Below are positions 34,626 through 45,193 of a stretch of DNA of 64,000 nucleotides, in pieces. Source of the DNA: Patiria pectinifera (Eukaryota; Echinodermata; Asteroidea; Valvatida; Asterinidae); NCBI GenBank assembly GCA_029964075.1, contig CM057137.1, forward strand, positions 434,001 through 498,000, written 5' to 3'. Under the pieces are notes generated by a model. It searched no databases. It was not told the origin of the DNA and worked only from the letters and a program-made list of their open reading frames with translations. Position 1 is the stretch's first letter. Each line of letters starts with the position of its first letter. The translations under genes were made by a program, and so were the position numbers.

Positions 34626-37428
34626 AGCCAGTCAGTTAATTTTCGGTCAAAAATCAAAATGTAGAAACCAAAAAAAGAAGAACCATTAATGATCCTAATT
34701 CAAATCCGAGTTTTAATTTTCCTTCAAGCACCTACCATTTGCGTTCAGCTGTTTGTTTCCGAGTGAATTAAGCCGTAAGCATACCCCAAAATTTAAAGAA
34801 ACCATTCCAGGAAAAAATTGTCACGTTTTCTAATCCGGCAAAGTCTAAAAGACAGGTGTAATGCATTGCACAATCGCCACAAAATGATTACCAGAAGTAA
34901 ATTGGCCTGAAACTATCTACGATGTGACACCCATGCAAAAGCCATTTAGCTGTAAGGAGAAAAGTCTGAGCGACCCACGTCAATTCATCAAGAAAAGTGT
35001 CGTTGGCATTTGGAACACGATTCCCGTTACGAAAAAGAAAAAAGAAAAAAAAGATGAAAATTGAAACTCCGCGTTTCCGTTTCGTGCCCGGCAATTTTGA
35101 GTGCATTATATCATACTTTAGGCCAAAATAAGAGTATCAACCTCGTCGAAAACATAGCGGTGTTCGAGCAGAGATGCGGCGGGGGGGGGGGGGCATACAA
35201 ACCTCCCACGCAGAGCCCCCGGTGGTATACAGAGAGCTAGAGAGACAGTCTTTCCGGTTTAATGAAAAGTCAGGTTATAGTGCTTGGGGGAAGCTGGTTG
35301 GATGCAGATGCCTTTATTTATTTCTTTTCTCGTATTCTTTTGGTAACAACTACAATATTCTGGAACAGTTTGGTTTTTTTACTCCTCCGTTCTGCATGCC
35401 GCCCTTAGTGAAATCAAGGTGTGCAATTTCACAGACGATCTTTGCAAGAAGAGGCGACAGTCCGCTAAACCTCCACCCTTCAATAAGATAGCAGTTTTTG
35501 TTTTTCGCAGAACTTTTGATTGATAAGTGGATCATTGAACGAATGATGATCAGTTGTTGATCAGGATTTGTCATCAATAAATCGATATATTTGATCGCCC
35601 GGACTGAAATATCCAGACAGATACAAAGTCCATTCGTCCAAATTGTATCTGTAGGCCTCATGAGGTTTTACGATTACATTTCGTCCTCTATATTTTATAA
35701 CTTTCTTTCAATATTTTATCATTTGTTTCCTAATGCCATTTTTAAATAAATACTACTATAAAATGGTACTCAATGGCATAAATTGTGTCCTCTGATTACA
35801 TCAGTCGGGTATATCCAATCAGAAATCGCGTCCGTCCCTATTGTGATGTAACGATTCCACCCCTAGCTCCAATTGCAAGTCTTGTTTCAGCGATATGCAG
35901 CGCGCTTACGAAAGGGGGGGGGGCAGAATAGTGTCTCGGCAGTAGTCGCAGCTGTAATCATTCAGTTGACATTTCAATACCACATTGGTGGCGCCTCATA
36001 GACGGCTGGTGTTGTTTGCAATATTGATTTGTGGTTTGTGTTTTTGTGATGAAGAGACCGCTAAGAAGCATCCAATATTATTATTACATTATTATTACAT
36101 TATTTTTTTTGGGGGGGGGCGTTTTTTTTCTGGCTGCCGAACCGACACCCCGTGGTGACTCGCACAAAAGAAACAGTTGCCATCACGGTCCTGTGGTACT
36201 GTATTGAATCTATCGTTGCGGTGTTGACTTTTGTTTTGACAACTGCTCGATTAGTGTTCAACGTTTTAGCATTTTGGTGAAACCGTTGCTCAGTATTCGG
36301 TATGATGACATTTGTAAAGCGTGTAATTTTTTTTAATAAGCAATTATTCAATGTTCAACTTGCCGTTATGATGTCATGGACGAGGAGAACAACACTACTG
36401 GGCACTAAATTTCCATAGTGCTTTGATATTTCCCATGTAACATCATTTTGTTCAGACAAAATGACACTGATATCTTTGCGAATTTTTGAATTTTTTTTTG
36501 GTTTGTTTGGGGTTTTTCTTTGGGGGGGGAGGGGAGTACATTAATTTGCGCCACTAATGCACAATAGAAACGCCTGTATTGTTTAATTCATGCTATATCC
36601 CATTCAAAAGTGAATAATTTTGTACTGCTATGAAAAATAAAAATTTTAACAAATATCTATTTCAATTCCGAGGAGGAACCTCGAAAAAAAAATAGACAGT
36701 ATACATCTTCAGAACCCATTGCAAATCACTTACAGACAGCAGACAGTTTCTCAGCCACCATTGTACTCGTAAAAGCAATCCGATTACATATAGCCGTTGT
36801 GAAAGGGGAAAACTGACAGTACTTTATCCTCAGAAGAATAAAAAAAGAAAGCAAGCGCGCTCTTCAGCACGCGAAATTACTTTAACCTTTCTTCTTTTGA
36901 ATGGATATTACCATGTACAGTGTTGGTTATGTAACAGAGAAAAAATCACGTGTTCATTATGAGTACCTGTTGACAAAAGTGTATCTTTCAAAGTGTATCA
37001 AGGTCGATCTGTTTACGGTGAATGATGTCTAGGCTGCGTAATACATCATCGGTTGTCTGCTCGTTGAAGTGACAGTAATCAGATTTTTAAAAAGTTCATT
37101 GTGTTAAATGAAAACTTGGTGTCTTACGCACCCCTGCCTGCTTACTGTGTAGTTTTTCCAGGTAATTCGTTTTTACAGCATACACGTAGGTCCATCGGTG
37201 AGTTGTTGGGTCTGATCTCGGGCAAAATGTTCCGCAAGACGAGTACCCAACCGATTTTCCGAGCGAACAAACTTTTTGTTCAAATTTAACAAGCAGAAAT
37301 GCTGGTTACCGGCCAACTGTGATATCATGTGGTGATTCAGCTTAAATGGTTCGTATCCAAAATGTTTCCCACTAAGAGAAGAGTTATATGCCTGACGATG
37401 GTTCCCTTGCTTTCTTGTTTTTCTCCAG
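34626..37428. other. Noncoding interval upstream of the TPMT-like coding exons
   Basis: No coding exon recognised. G-runs occur near 35180, 35917, 36112 and 36521. It ends at the acceptor CTCCAG (37423-37428), after which 45 bp of 5' UTR lead to the ATG. Confidence 0.35.
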
Positions 37429-37473
37429 ATAAATTTGTCGTTGTGACGTAGAAGCGTGTTTTAAAATCTCACC

Positions 37474-40400
37474 ATGAGTACAGTAGCCGCACCGCTCGAA
37501 AACGGATTCTGTAACGGGAGCGACGAGGGCGCCACCAGCGCCAAGAGAATCAAACTTGGCCCACAGCTGACTAGCGAGATCCGCACAACAACAGCGAAAC
37601 CAGCCGCCGCCACCAACGGTCACACGACCGCAAAGCCGACAGAGAGACGAAAGAGCGCCACCGCGTGCTCGACCGAGAAAGCAAAGGTGGCCGAGAACGG
37701 ACACCGAGAAGCTGGGAATGTTGAGGAGAAGGTCACCTCTACCGCGTCCGAAGTAACGGTTAGAAGAAACCAAGACGGGGAAGTATCAGACGGTCACGTG
37801 ACGACGGAGGACTGGAAAACAAAGTGGGAAAGAGGAAAGACAAAGTTCCACAAGGCACAGGTTCATGGGTAAGTTAAAGATCCAAAAAGTATACTATTTT
37901 GATAAACTGTTATGGCTTAACATTATTTCTCTGAAGTCCGCAAAAACGACTAAATTGAAAAGTTAAGTGTGTCATCTGGTGTATGAAATAATTATGTTTT
38001 AAGCAGCTTTTATTGTTTTTTTTGTGTCAGTATGCTGAAGAAACACTTCCAAAGACTCAGCCAAGAGAAAGAGACACCACGATTCCTAGTTCCGCTTTGT
38101 GGGAAGACGGTCGACATGATTTGGTAATTGATGGATTTTCTGACATTTTAAATCATGGTTGCTGAAACGGTACAAGGACATCTTGTGCTAACTCCTTATC
38201 CGAGGCTTGAGCAAGAAGGTCGTGGGTTTGAATCCCACAAGAGAAAGCTTATGAATATTGTTTCCCACAAGCTCCTGGATGAAACTGAATATTCAGTGAT
38301 AATAGATAGGGGTGGAGTGACGTCATCTGATGAACACCAGTTTTCATTGGTTGCTATGTGTTGCCATTCAGCACTCCAGACTTAAGAACCATTGAGTTTC
38401 AAGAACATAGGTCTGAGAGCTAGATACAAAAATGATACAAAATTGAGGGCGAAAACCGGAATAAAAATGTACAACTCCATATCGCAAACCTTCATCATAC
38501 TAGGATACTGTTTAACAATAAATATAATCTGCATTTTCCCTCAGGCTTCTAGAGCGAGGCTGCGGTGTAGTAGGCTGTGAGTTCGTAGAGCTAGGTGTCC
38601 AACAGTTCTTTGCAGAAAACAAACTGGAGTACACAACAGAGTCCCTGCCCGAGGATGTAGGTGGCACGGTGTACAAGGTACATATTTGAATAAACCCCTC
38701 TCAAAGACGGCCATCTTCGTAGGCAAATTGCAACTGCGTGTTCAACGCTATCAGGCGCACGCGCACGTGTTGCTCAATATCATTCTTCGAAATACGGCAC
38801 AGCCAATGCGCGTCACGACAATTTGACGCCCAAAATGCCGATGCACGTGACAGCCTATAAGAAGTGACGTCATTTGAGAGAGACCTAATATTAGTTCTCG
38901 TCGGTGCTGTTGGAGAACTTCTCTAATCACAACAATCTTGTCCTTGGAGCTAGTCAGCAGGATATCCTGGTATCTCACCTCTTAATTTCTTGTGAACACT
39001 TGGACTAAGGCTGAATTGTAAGGGTTTGGGAGGGGGGGGGTTAAGCATATTTGTTGTAACTTTCTCGGTCAGTTCCTTGCTTTTTGGGGGCTAACAGATG
39101 TTTACATTCTAGGATGTTTTGAATTTGGCAGGGCAAAGACAAGGATATCACCATATACTGCACGGATTTCTTCAAGCTCTCTAGCGCCCTCATCGGTCAG
39201 TTCGACTGCATTTGGGACCGAGGCTCCATGGCGGCCATTAATCCTGAGGACAGACAGAGGTATCCCAGCATGCAAATAATAATGTATACAGTTGTTTTTG
39301 GAGGTGACAATTTTGCGATACAAAGATAGATTACTTCTTGCATAAAGTTTGTAATTACCAATACTGCACTATGAGAAGCCAATAGTAAAGTTATAATAAA
39401 TGAAAAACCAAGGTCTTTGAGGATGAAACGATAGTGCGTCATTCCATAAATTTTGGGGTTGAATTTGTTGTGTCCCTGTTACATTTGACATTTTGTAAAT
39501 CAGGGACAAATTCTTTAATGCCGTCTGTCTCCAAGAGTGATTACGGAAAGCAAAGTACCTGCCAAACAAATAATGAATAGTGTGAAGTCAATCTTGTTTG
39601 GCAATTTACACAGGTCCGGTGTAACAGGGTCACCAAAAAAATGTCACACTTTCGGACCCCAAATTTATGGAATATCCCAAGTAACAAATAAAGCGAATCA
39701 AAGGTTTTTGGTTTAATTTGGGTCATGACCTAACGCTTGATTTTCCAATCAAAATTCATCAACATTTCTCAGTTTTACAAGCGATTTCAGAAGACTGAGC
39801 AAGAATAATATTGGAAACAAATTCCTTATAAGGAGTTGTTGGAAACCCGCACCATTCATACTCACTATTCATGTGCTGGGTTCATACCTCTATCGTTTTT
39901 GAACAGATATCGTGACATCATCACTGACGTATTGAAGCCGGACAGTCGTTACCTTCTAGACATTTTTGAGGTTCCTCATGATGTCTTTTCCGGGCCACCA
40001 CACAACATGGATCCCAAAGACGTCACACAACTCTTTGGTAAGCGTGGCCTTTGACCCATTGCAACCTCGTACGCACCCAAGATGACGGAGCGCAATGGTC
40101 CCACGAATTTGTTTCCCGCCATTGAGAACGAGTTTGAGGTGGACCGTGGAAAATTTGACGAAATGCAGCCATTAACAAACAACAGCAAAAGCCTGATGAA
40201 TTTCCTGCAGAATTTTTGTTCAGTGTACATCAGCTGCAAACTATAAATGTACCTAAACATTAATCAATCATCCTCTTAGAGGTTTCAGCATCTTCACAGT
40301 GCATAATTGAATATATAACTCTGACCTCTTTTCATACCACGACGCCCTCTTGCGTTGAAACTGAAGGGTAAAACTGTCCTCTTTTCTTGACAGGTGATTC

Positions 40401-40509
40401 GTGCAACGTGGAGCATCTTGAGCACGTGGACGCGATGAATCCCTGGTCCAAGACGTGGGGCGTGAACTACTTTTACGAAAACGACTTTCTTTTGACCAAG
40501 AAGGAGTGA
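37474..40509 (+). CDS. TPMT: Thiopurine S-methyltransferase-like protein with long N-terminal extension (6 coding exons)
   Basis: Exons: 37474-37868, 38031-38123, 38545-38677, 39132-39259, 39907-40037, 40394-40509; 331 residues, all phases match, stop TGA at 40507. TPMT transfers a methyl group from S-adenosylmethionine to thiol groups of aromatic and heterocyclic compounds in the cytosol. The family core begins near residue 105 (EDWKTKWERGKTKFH). It includes FLVPLCGKTVDMIW (150-163, SAM-binding loop), GVVGCEFVELGVQQFF, YCTDFF, FDCIWDRGSMAAINPEDRQRY (about 231-251) and the C-terminal WGVNYFYENDFLLTKKE. Vertebrate TPMT is about 245 residues, so the first roughly 95 residues are extra. They are rich in Thr, Ala, Lys and Glu and contain SAKRIKLG (22-29), like the c-Myc nuclear signal. 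The start follows an acceptor at 37428 and is the first ATG. Family assignment is firm; substrate is not known. Confidence 0.92.
38200..38243 (+). repeat. tRNA-like B-box fragment in a TPMT-like intron
   Basis: GGTTTGAATCC (38225-38235) inside GTGGGTTTGAATCCCAC resembles a T-arm. It lies in the intron between exons 38031-38123 and 38545-38677. There is no full tRNA fold. Confidence 0.4.
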
Positions 40510-40911
40510 AGACACACAGTTTATCTGACAGCAAAGGGAGGGTACAGAAACGACCCGTGCGTAAGGCAGGACTTTCAAAATCCATTACATTACCTAGGCG
40601 ATTAGACCTTATATGTAACAGGTGTGTCAGAGGCTGTTCTTTGGTTGTGATAATTCAGTTACAATGAATGCACATAGAGGTTCACTCATGGCTATGCCAG
40701 TGATACAATCCCATTGCCCTCAGACTCCGCCTAAATGCATAAGGTCTATACCATAATGTCATGAAGGCTTTCGAAATTAGAATCTGCAGGCTTTCGTACG
40801 TAGTCATATTTCTGTACTGATCAGTCTGTATCATGTTAAACATCATAAAGTACCTTTGATTGGGCTCTACGTTGGGTTGTTGTAAATACTCAATTATAAT
40901 CTGAGATTAAA
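40510..40911 (+). other. TPMT: 3' UTR of the TPMT-like gene
   Basis: Noncoding sequence after the stop; ATTAAA at 40906-40911 is the best poly(A) signal seen. Confidence 0.4.
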
Positions 40912-41324
40912 GAAAACTGTTCATGTCATGTCACTGAATCTTATTTTTTTCAGTGTATGGATATCTGTTTGTATCTATGGAGGTAAATTAACCTCGATTA
41001 TTTTAATATCAGTCCAATATGTAAATATAAATACCAGATATTTTATTCCAATACATAAATAGAGTTTTACGACAAAAATAATGATAAGATTATATCGCTA
41101 ACATTTTAAATGGAATACTAATAATCTCAAGTGTAAAAATACCAGCAGAAACAAATTCATTTTTAAATTTGGATGCGGAAGTATCAGACATGATATTCAA
41201 CTTACAAGTGTCTTAAATCTGTATGTATATTGTTTGCCGATTGCTCCTCGAAAGTAGGCATATGCCTTTTCTTTTCAAATGAACAAAAAGGGAAACGGAC
41301 TAGGTGCATTATGGAAATTATAAA
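40912..41324. other. Intergenic, no gene recognised
   Basis: AT-rich sequence between the TPMT-like 3' end and the inverted-repeat element at 41325. Nothing else is seen. Confidence 0.4.
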
Positions 41325-41544
41325 AGTTGAACAAAGAAATTAACTGGAGTGGGGTTTAAACCTGCGACCTCCGGATAAGAGTTCCGATGCTTTACCAACT
41401 GAGCTATCCAGCCCCATGTTGGCGGTTCCCCAACACCGCGCCGGAACGGTTATCCCCAAAAACGGAACGGTTATCCCCAAGACCGGAACGGTTATCCGGA
41501 TGTTGCTATTCAAATTCTTGTCCAGTCAATTTCTTTGTTCAACT
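41325..41544 (-). mobile_element. tRNA-derived element enclosed by 24-bp terminal inverted repeats
   Basis: The left arm (41325-41348, starting AGTTGAACAAAGAAATT) and right arm (41521-41544) are reverse complements at 23 of 24 positions. Inside, the minus strand holds GGGGCTGGATAGCTCAGTTGG (A box, written from 41415 downward) and GGTCGCAGGTTTAAACCCC (B box). A 21-bp minisatellite lies next to it. Related copies without the second arm are at 28839 and 1169. Confidence 0.65.
41442..41500. repeat. 21-bp minisatellite, 3 copies
   Basis: CGGAACGGTTATCC starts at 41442, 41463 and 41484, within the inverted-repeat element. Confidence 0.85.
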
Positions 41545-42540
41545 GTTAAAAATACTTTTTCTTTTTAAACAGTTTGTTTTAGGTTGTGATTTGTCAGTTT
41601 ATTCACTTGTCCTCTTACGTTGATTTCTACCAGTCACGTGATTGGTCTTATGACACTGTCATAGTGCCTATTTATCATATCGAATCGGATGTACAAAGAA
41701 CTATTTTAGTATTAAGAAAATAACTCATTGTAAAATACAAAGAACTTGAAAAAATAATATCAGATTAAAATATGATATTTTGAACGCTGTTTTGTTTTTC
41801 CATTTATTTGTAGTTGCTTGCAAATGCACGGTAATTTCATTATGTTATGATTTTTGCTCTAAATATAAATGGACTTTGCAAGAAGGAATTTGAAAACAGG
41901 GATAATAAAACAAAAAAGAGGCTTTGAAGAAGTTGTTCTTGTAACCCTGTTCATCCGGATGTTACCCAAGTTCGCCAGACATGACTGATGATCAGCAGGC
42001 AACAGCCACCTGACTCATTTCATCATTTATCCCTCCGTCTCATCACGCCTCGTAAAAAAAGCGACAACCGATCCGCATCCACCTTCGAGGAACACGGCGC
42101 GAGAGGTAAACACCGAGGGGGGCCCGGCCAGTGAAGGGGGACGACACCGTTCCGTCAACGCCTGGCTCTGGATCACCAGGCAAGGACCGCCTGGTGGGTC
42201 GGTGGCCACCCGCTCCCTGCCTCGATGAACTTGTAGACGAGAGGCGTTAGATCTCTCCTCCGGGGGGAAGTAGTCCAGACGTCATTGCTCCCGAATCATC
42301 TTGATTGCTTTCTCTGAAAGTCTTGACATTATTGACGGTCATCTTTCATCCAATTCAGGGGCTGTGGTAATTTAGTTGAAAAGTTCGATGCACTGGCGTT
42401 TTTCTCCACTTTGACAAATATGCCACAATTTTTAATGTAGAAAAGATAGACTCGTTTGCATTTCATTCACAAGGGTAAGGACTAATACAAGGATACAAAT
42501 CCGATGAAAATGAAAACGAGATTTTGAGAATATTGTAACA

Positions 42541-42620
42541 AGGGTTCGCCTCGTCCGCTTTGCGGAGGGGGCGGCTTCGCTGCCTCGCCCGTTTCGCGGG
42601 GAACGCCCGCTACACGCGGT
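42541..42620. repeat. Cluster of three short GC hairpins
   Basis: In a row: TCCGC-TTT-GCGGA (42554-42566), GGCGGC-TTC-GCTGCC (42570-42584) and CCCG-loop-CGGG (42588-42600), each with a TTT/TTC-containing loop. The entry sequence AACAAGGGTTCGC resembles AACAAAGGTTCGC at about 10738, hinting at a dispersed repeat. Confidence 0.6.
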
Positions 42621-44340
42621 TAATCAACTCGTGAATTCATTTACTAGAAATTTATCTGAAATGGTATTGAAAAGGGTAAATGCTTTGCTGTCTAACATAT
42701 TTGAAGCAAATTGTACAACTATTTGGTAGAAATCCACAAACACATAAGGTTGCAGTTTGTTTTCCTTTAGGGTTAGGGTGAATTTGTAAACATAGCCTGC
42801 ATTTAGACAACGATAGGCCTAAAGAAAATGTAGCTATCAAGTTTCTCATCAGAGCCAGCGAAACAAATCCCTCCAAGTAACTTTATTCCAGCGTTGGTTT
42901 TGTTTTAGTGTTTCTTCCAAATCCCGTCACTCAGCGAACAATGAGGTAGCGAGGTACCGGTAATCCTACCCGACTCCCAACCTTTGTAAGACCACGATCT
43001 AACACCTCATAAGACCGTCACATCAGTGTCAAAATTGGTTCCATGCATGACTGAAAAAATACCAAAAACTAGAAGACACACCCCCGGAATAAGAACAGCC
43101 TGATGGCAGGGTTGAAAGATCGCTGGTAAACGACACGACAATATGCCATCGCTTAATGCACTTGTGATTCGCGCGCGCGCGTGGAGTTTCCCGCGCCATT
43201 TTTTAGCGCGATTCAATTAGGGAAATTACTTTCCTCTACCCCGTCCACTCCTCTTTTTGCTTTTCTCTTCCACTGACACATATCAGTGGCGGCATAAGGA
43301 CACAGATCCCGGGGATTTTCCAGACCAGATTGGTATTGGTGAACCGTGGCCAGTAATTCTTTGTATATATGTTCCGGTTTTCTACCCCGCGCGGGGATTA
43401 GGGTTGCACTGATGAAATTTGGAGCGACGAGAGGCATGCTCGTAGTGCTTATCGGCCGACAGCCTCCCGTACCTGTTCCTTCGGCTGAAATCTACTGGCA
43501 TGAACTCCGCAAGTCCTCTATTAAAGTGTACCTTATAGATCATGAATAAATTGTCATGAGTTGTTGTAAATAATTCAGATATCATGGGTTGTAGACCAGT
43601 TAGGACTTGGTATCTGCGGTAAAATATAACGATCTGCAAGTGGCAGAAAAAGCGCGATTTTCCGCGTAACAAACGCTCGTGCGCTGTCCTAATTTTCAAC
43701 AACGTTTCTTTTGAACCTGCAAAAATAACCTTTCGAATGGTCAATGCAAAGGCTAACCAATTTAACTTTCAAGTTAAAATTATCTGCTTACTCTTTTTGT
43801 CTGTATACGTTAATCACGGGGTCCATACCCACAAGCTAAGTTTTTTTTTTATGGATTCCGCATATCTAGTTAAGTATTTATTATCTGCTTATTATACCTT
43901 TGTTCTCATGCAAATTAAGAGATGAAATAAAGTTAAGTCAAGTCAAGTCAAACTAACGTATCCCATATCGTAAGCTTTTGGTATGCAAAAATTAAGCTGA
44001 TCATCAATGTTCTTTGTCATTAATGGAACTTTTCTTGGGAATAGATAATAATTTGAGATCATCTTCTCAAAATACCCTATAGCTCCTGAACGTGCTAACG
44101 TGTCACTGAAATTCCAAGTGTCGTGTATACGTCACCGTTGGCATTATACCCCGGCCTGTAAGTATTCAACTTAAGGCATGGTATTTCATTGTACTGTAGT
44201 TTGTTGATGTTGATTTCCGAAAAATGTCAGATTATTATTCAATTCATCGCTCTCCTTTTGCTGTTTTAATAAATGTATCGTTCCAATTTTGAGAAATTTG
44301 AGTTTAGCTCAACGAACATGTGTATTTCGTTATTAAAAAA

Positions 44341-44412
44341 TGAAAATATAGGGCAATATAGGAAAATTATTTAAAATTATGAAAATATAGGGCAATATAG
44401 GAAAATTATTTA
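44341..44412. repeat. 39-bp tandem duplication
   Basis: The 33-bp block beginning TGAAAATATAGGGCAATATA at 44341 recurs exactly at 44380, so the period is 39 bp. The identity suggests a recent event. Confidence 0.9.
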
Positions 44413-45123
44413 GATCTGCCTAACAAGTCGACGCGATAATCTCCTTCATGATTCAACAATGCTCCCTTGTCCATTTCCTGAGCTGTTCTCATCTCTTCAG
44501 CCGCGTAATAAGTCCCCATGTCTCCTCCAATCCCTCCAAGGAGTCATTCTTTTCGCTCGGCAATCTCCATCTTTTCCCCGGGATAGAACGGGGAAAAAAT
44601 TGCCTAGCAGATGGAGGTATCACAAGGCGATTAAAAGTAAATAGACGCAGGCGTAATCGTCTTGTCTCCCCGTGTTTACCTTTGCGTTTTGGCGCGCTGC
44701 TCGCTGCAGCAACCGCGACTGTCGATGTTTGACAAAAACTGACAACCGTTTGTGTTTACCGAGACAGGAGGAGATGTATCAAGGGCAAGAACGGAGGATG
44801 GTCTCGAGGCTGAGGGAGAGGGGCGAGTGATTCAAGGAGGGCTGAGAGTCGGTAACCGGTCTTGTTGACTCGCAGGGCGTCCGTGGTTTGGTGACCATCA
44901 GTATGGTTCTGTATCCACTTAAATAAACAACAAAAGGAAACTGAATAGACTGTAAAACAGTGAAAGTTGTTTGAGCGAAATTTGCACCAAGCTGACATAG
45001 CTGAGGTCAACTGATGAGTGCACGTAGTTGCAATCAATTATTAGACTCTACATATTTTGAAGAATAGATCAACTTGTAAGTACATGTAATCTTTTTCAAT
45101 CTTTTTAAAGAATATCCACATAA

Positions 45124-45193
45124 CGGGGTTCAATCTACGACCTCTTATAAAATGCTGGACCGGCGCTCTGCCCTGATCACTCTGCTCTACCCC
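45124..45193 (-). repeat. Decayed tRNA-like element
   Basis: The minus strand reads GGGGTAGAGCAGAGTG (A-box-like) and, about 45 bp on, AGATTGAACCCC (B-box-like). The fold is too degraded for a tRNA gene. Confidence 0.4.
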
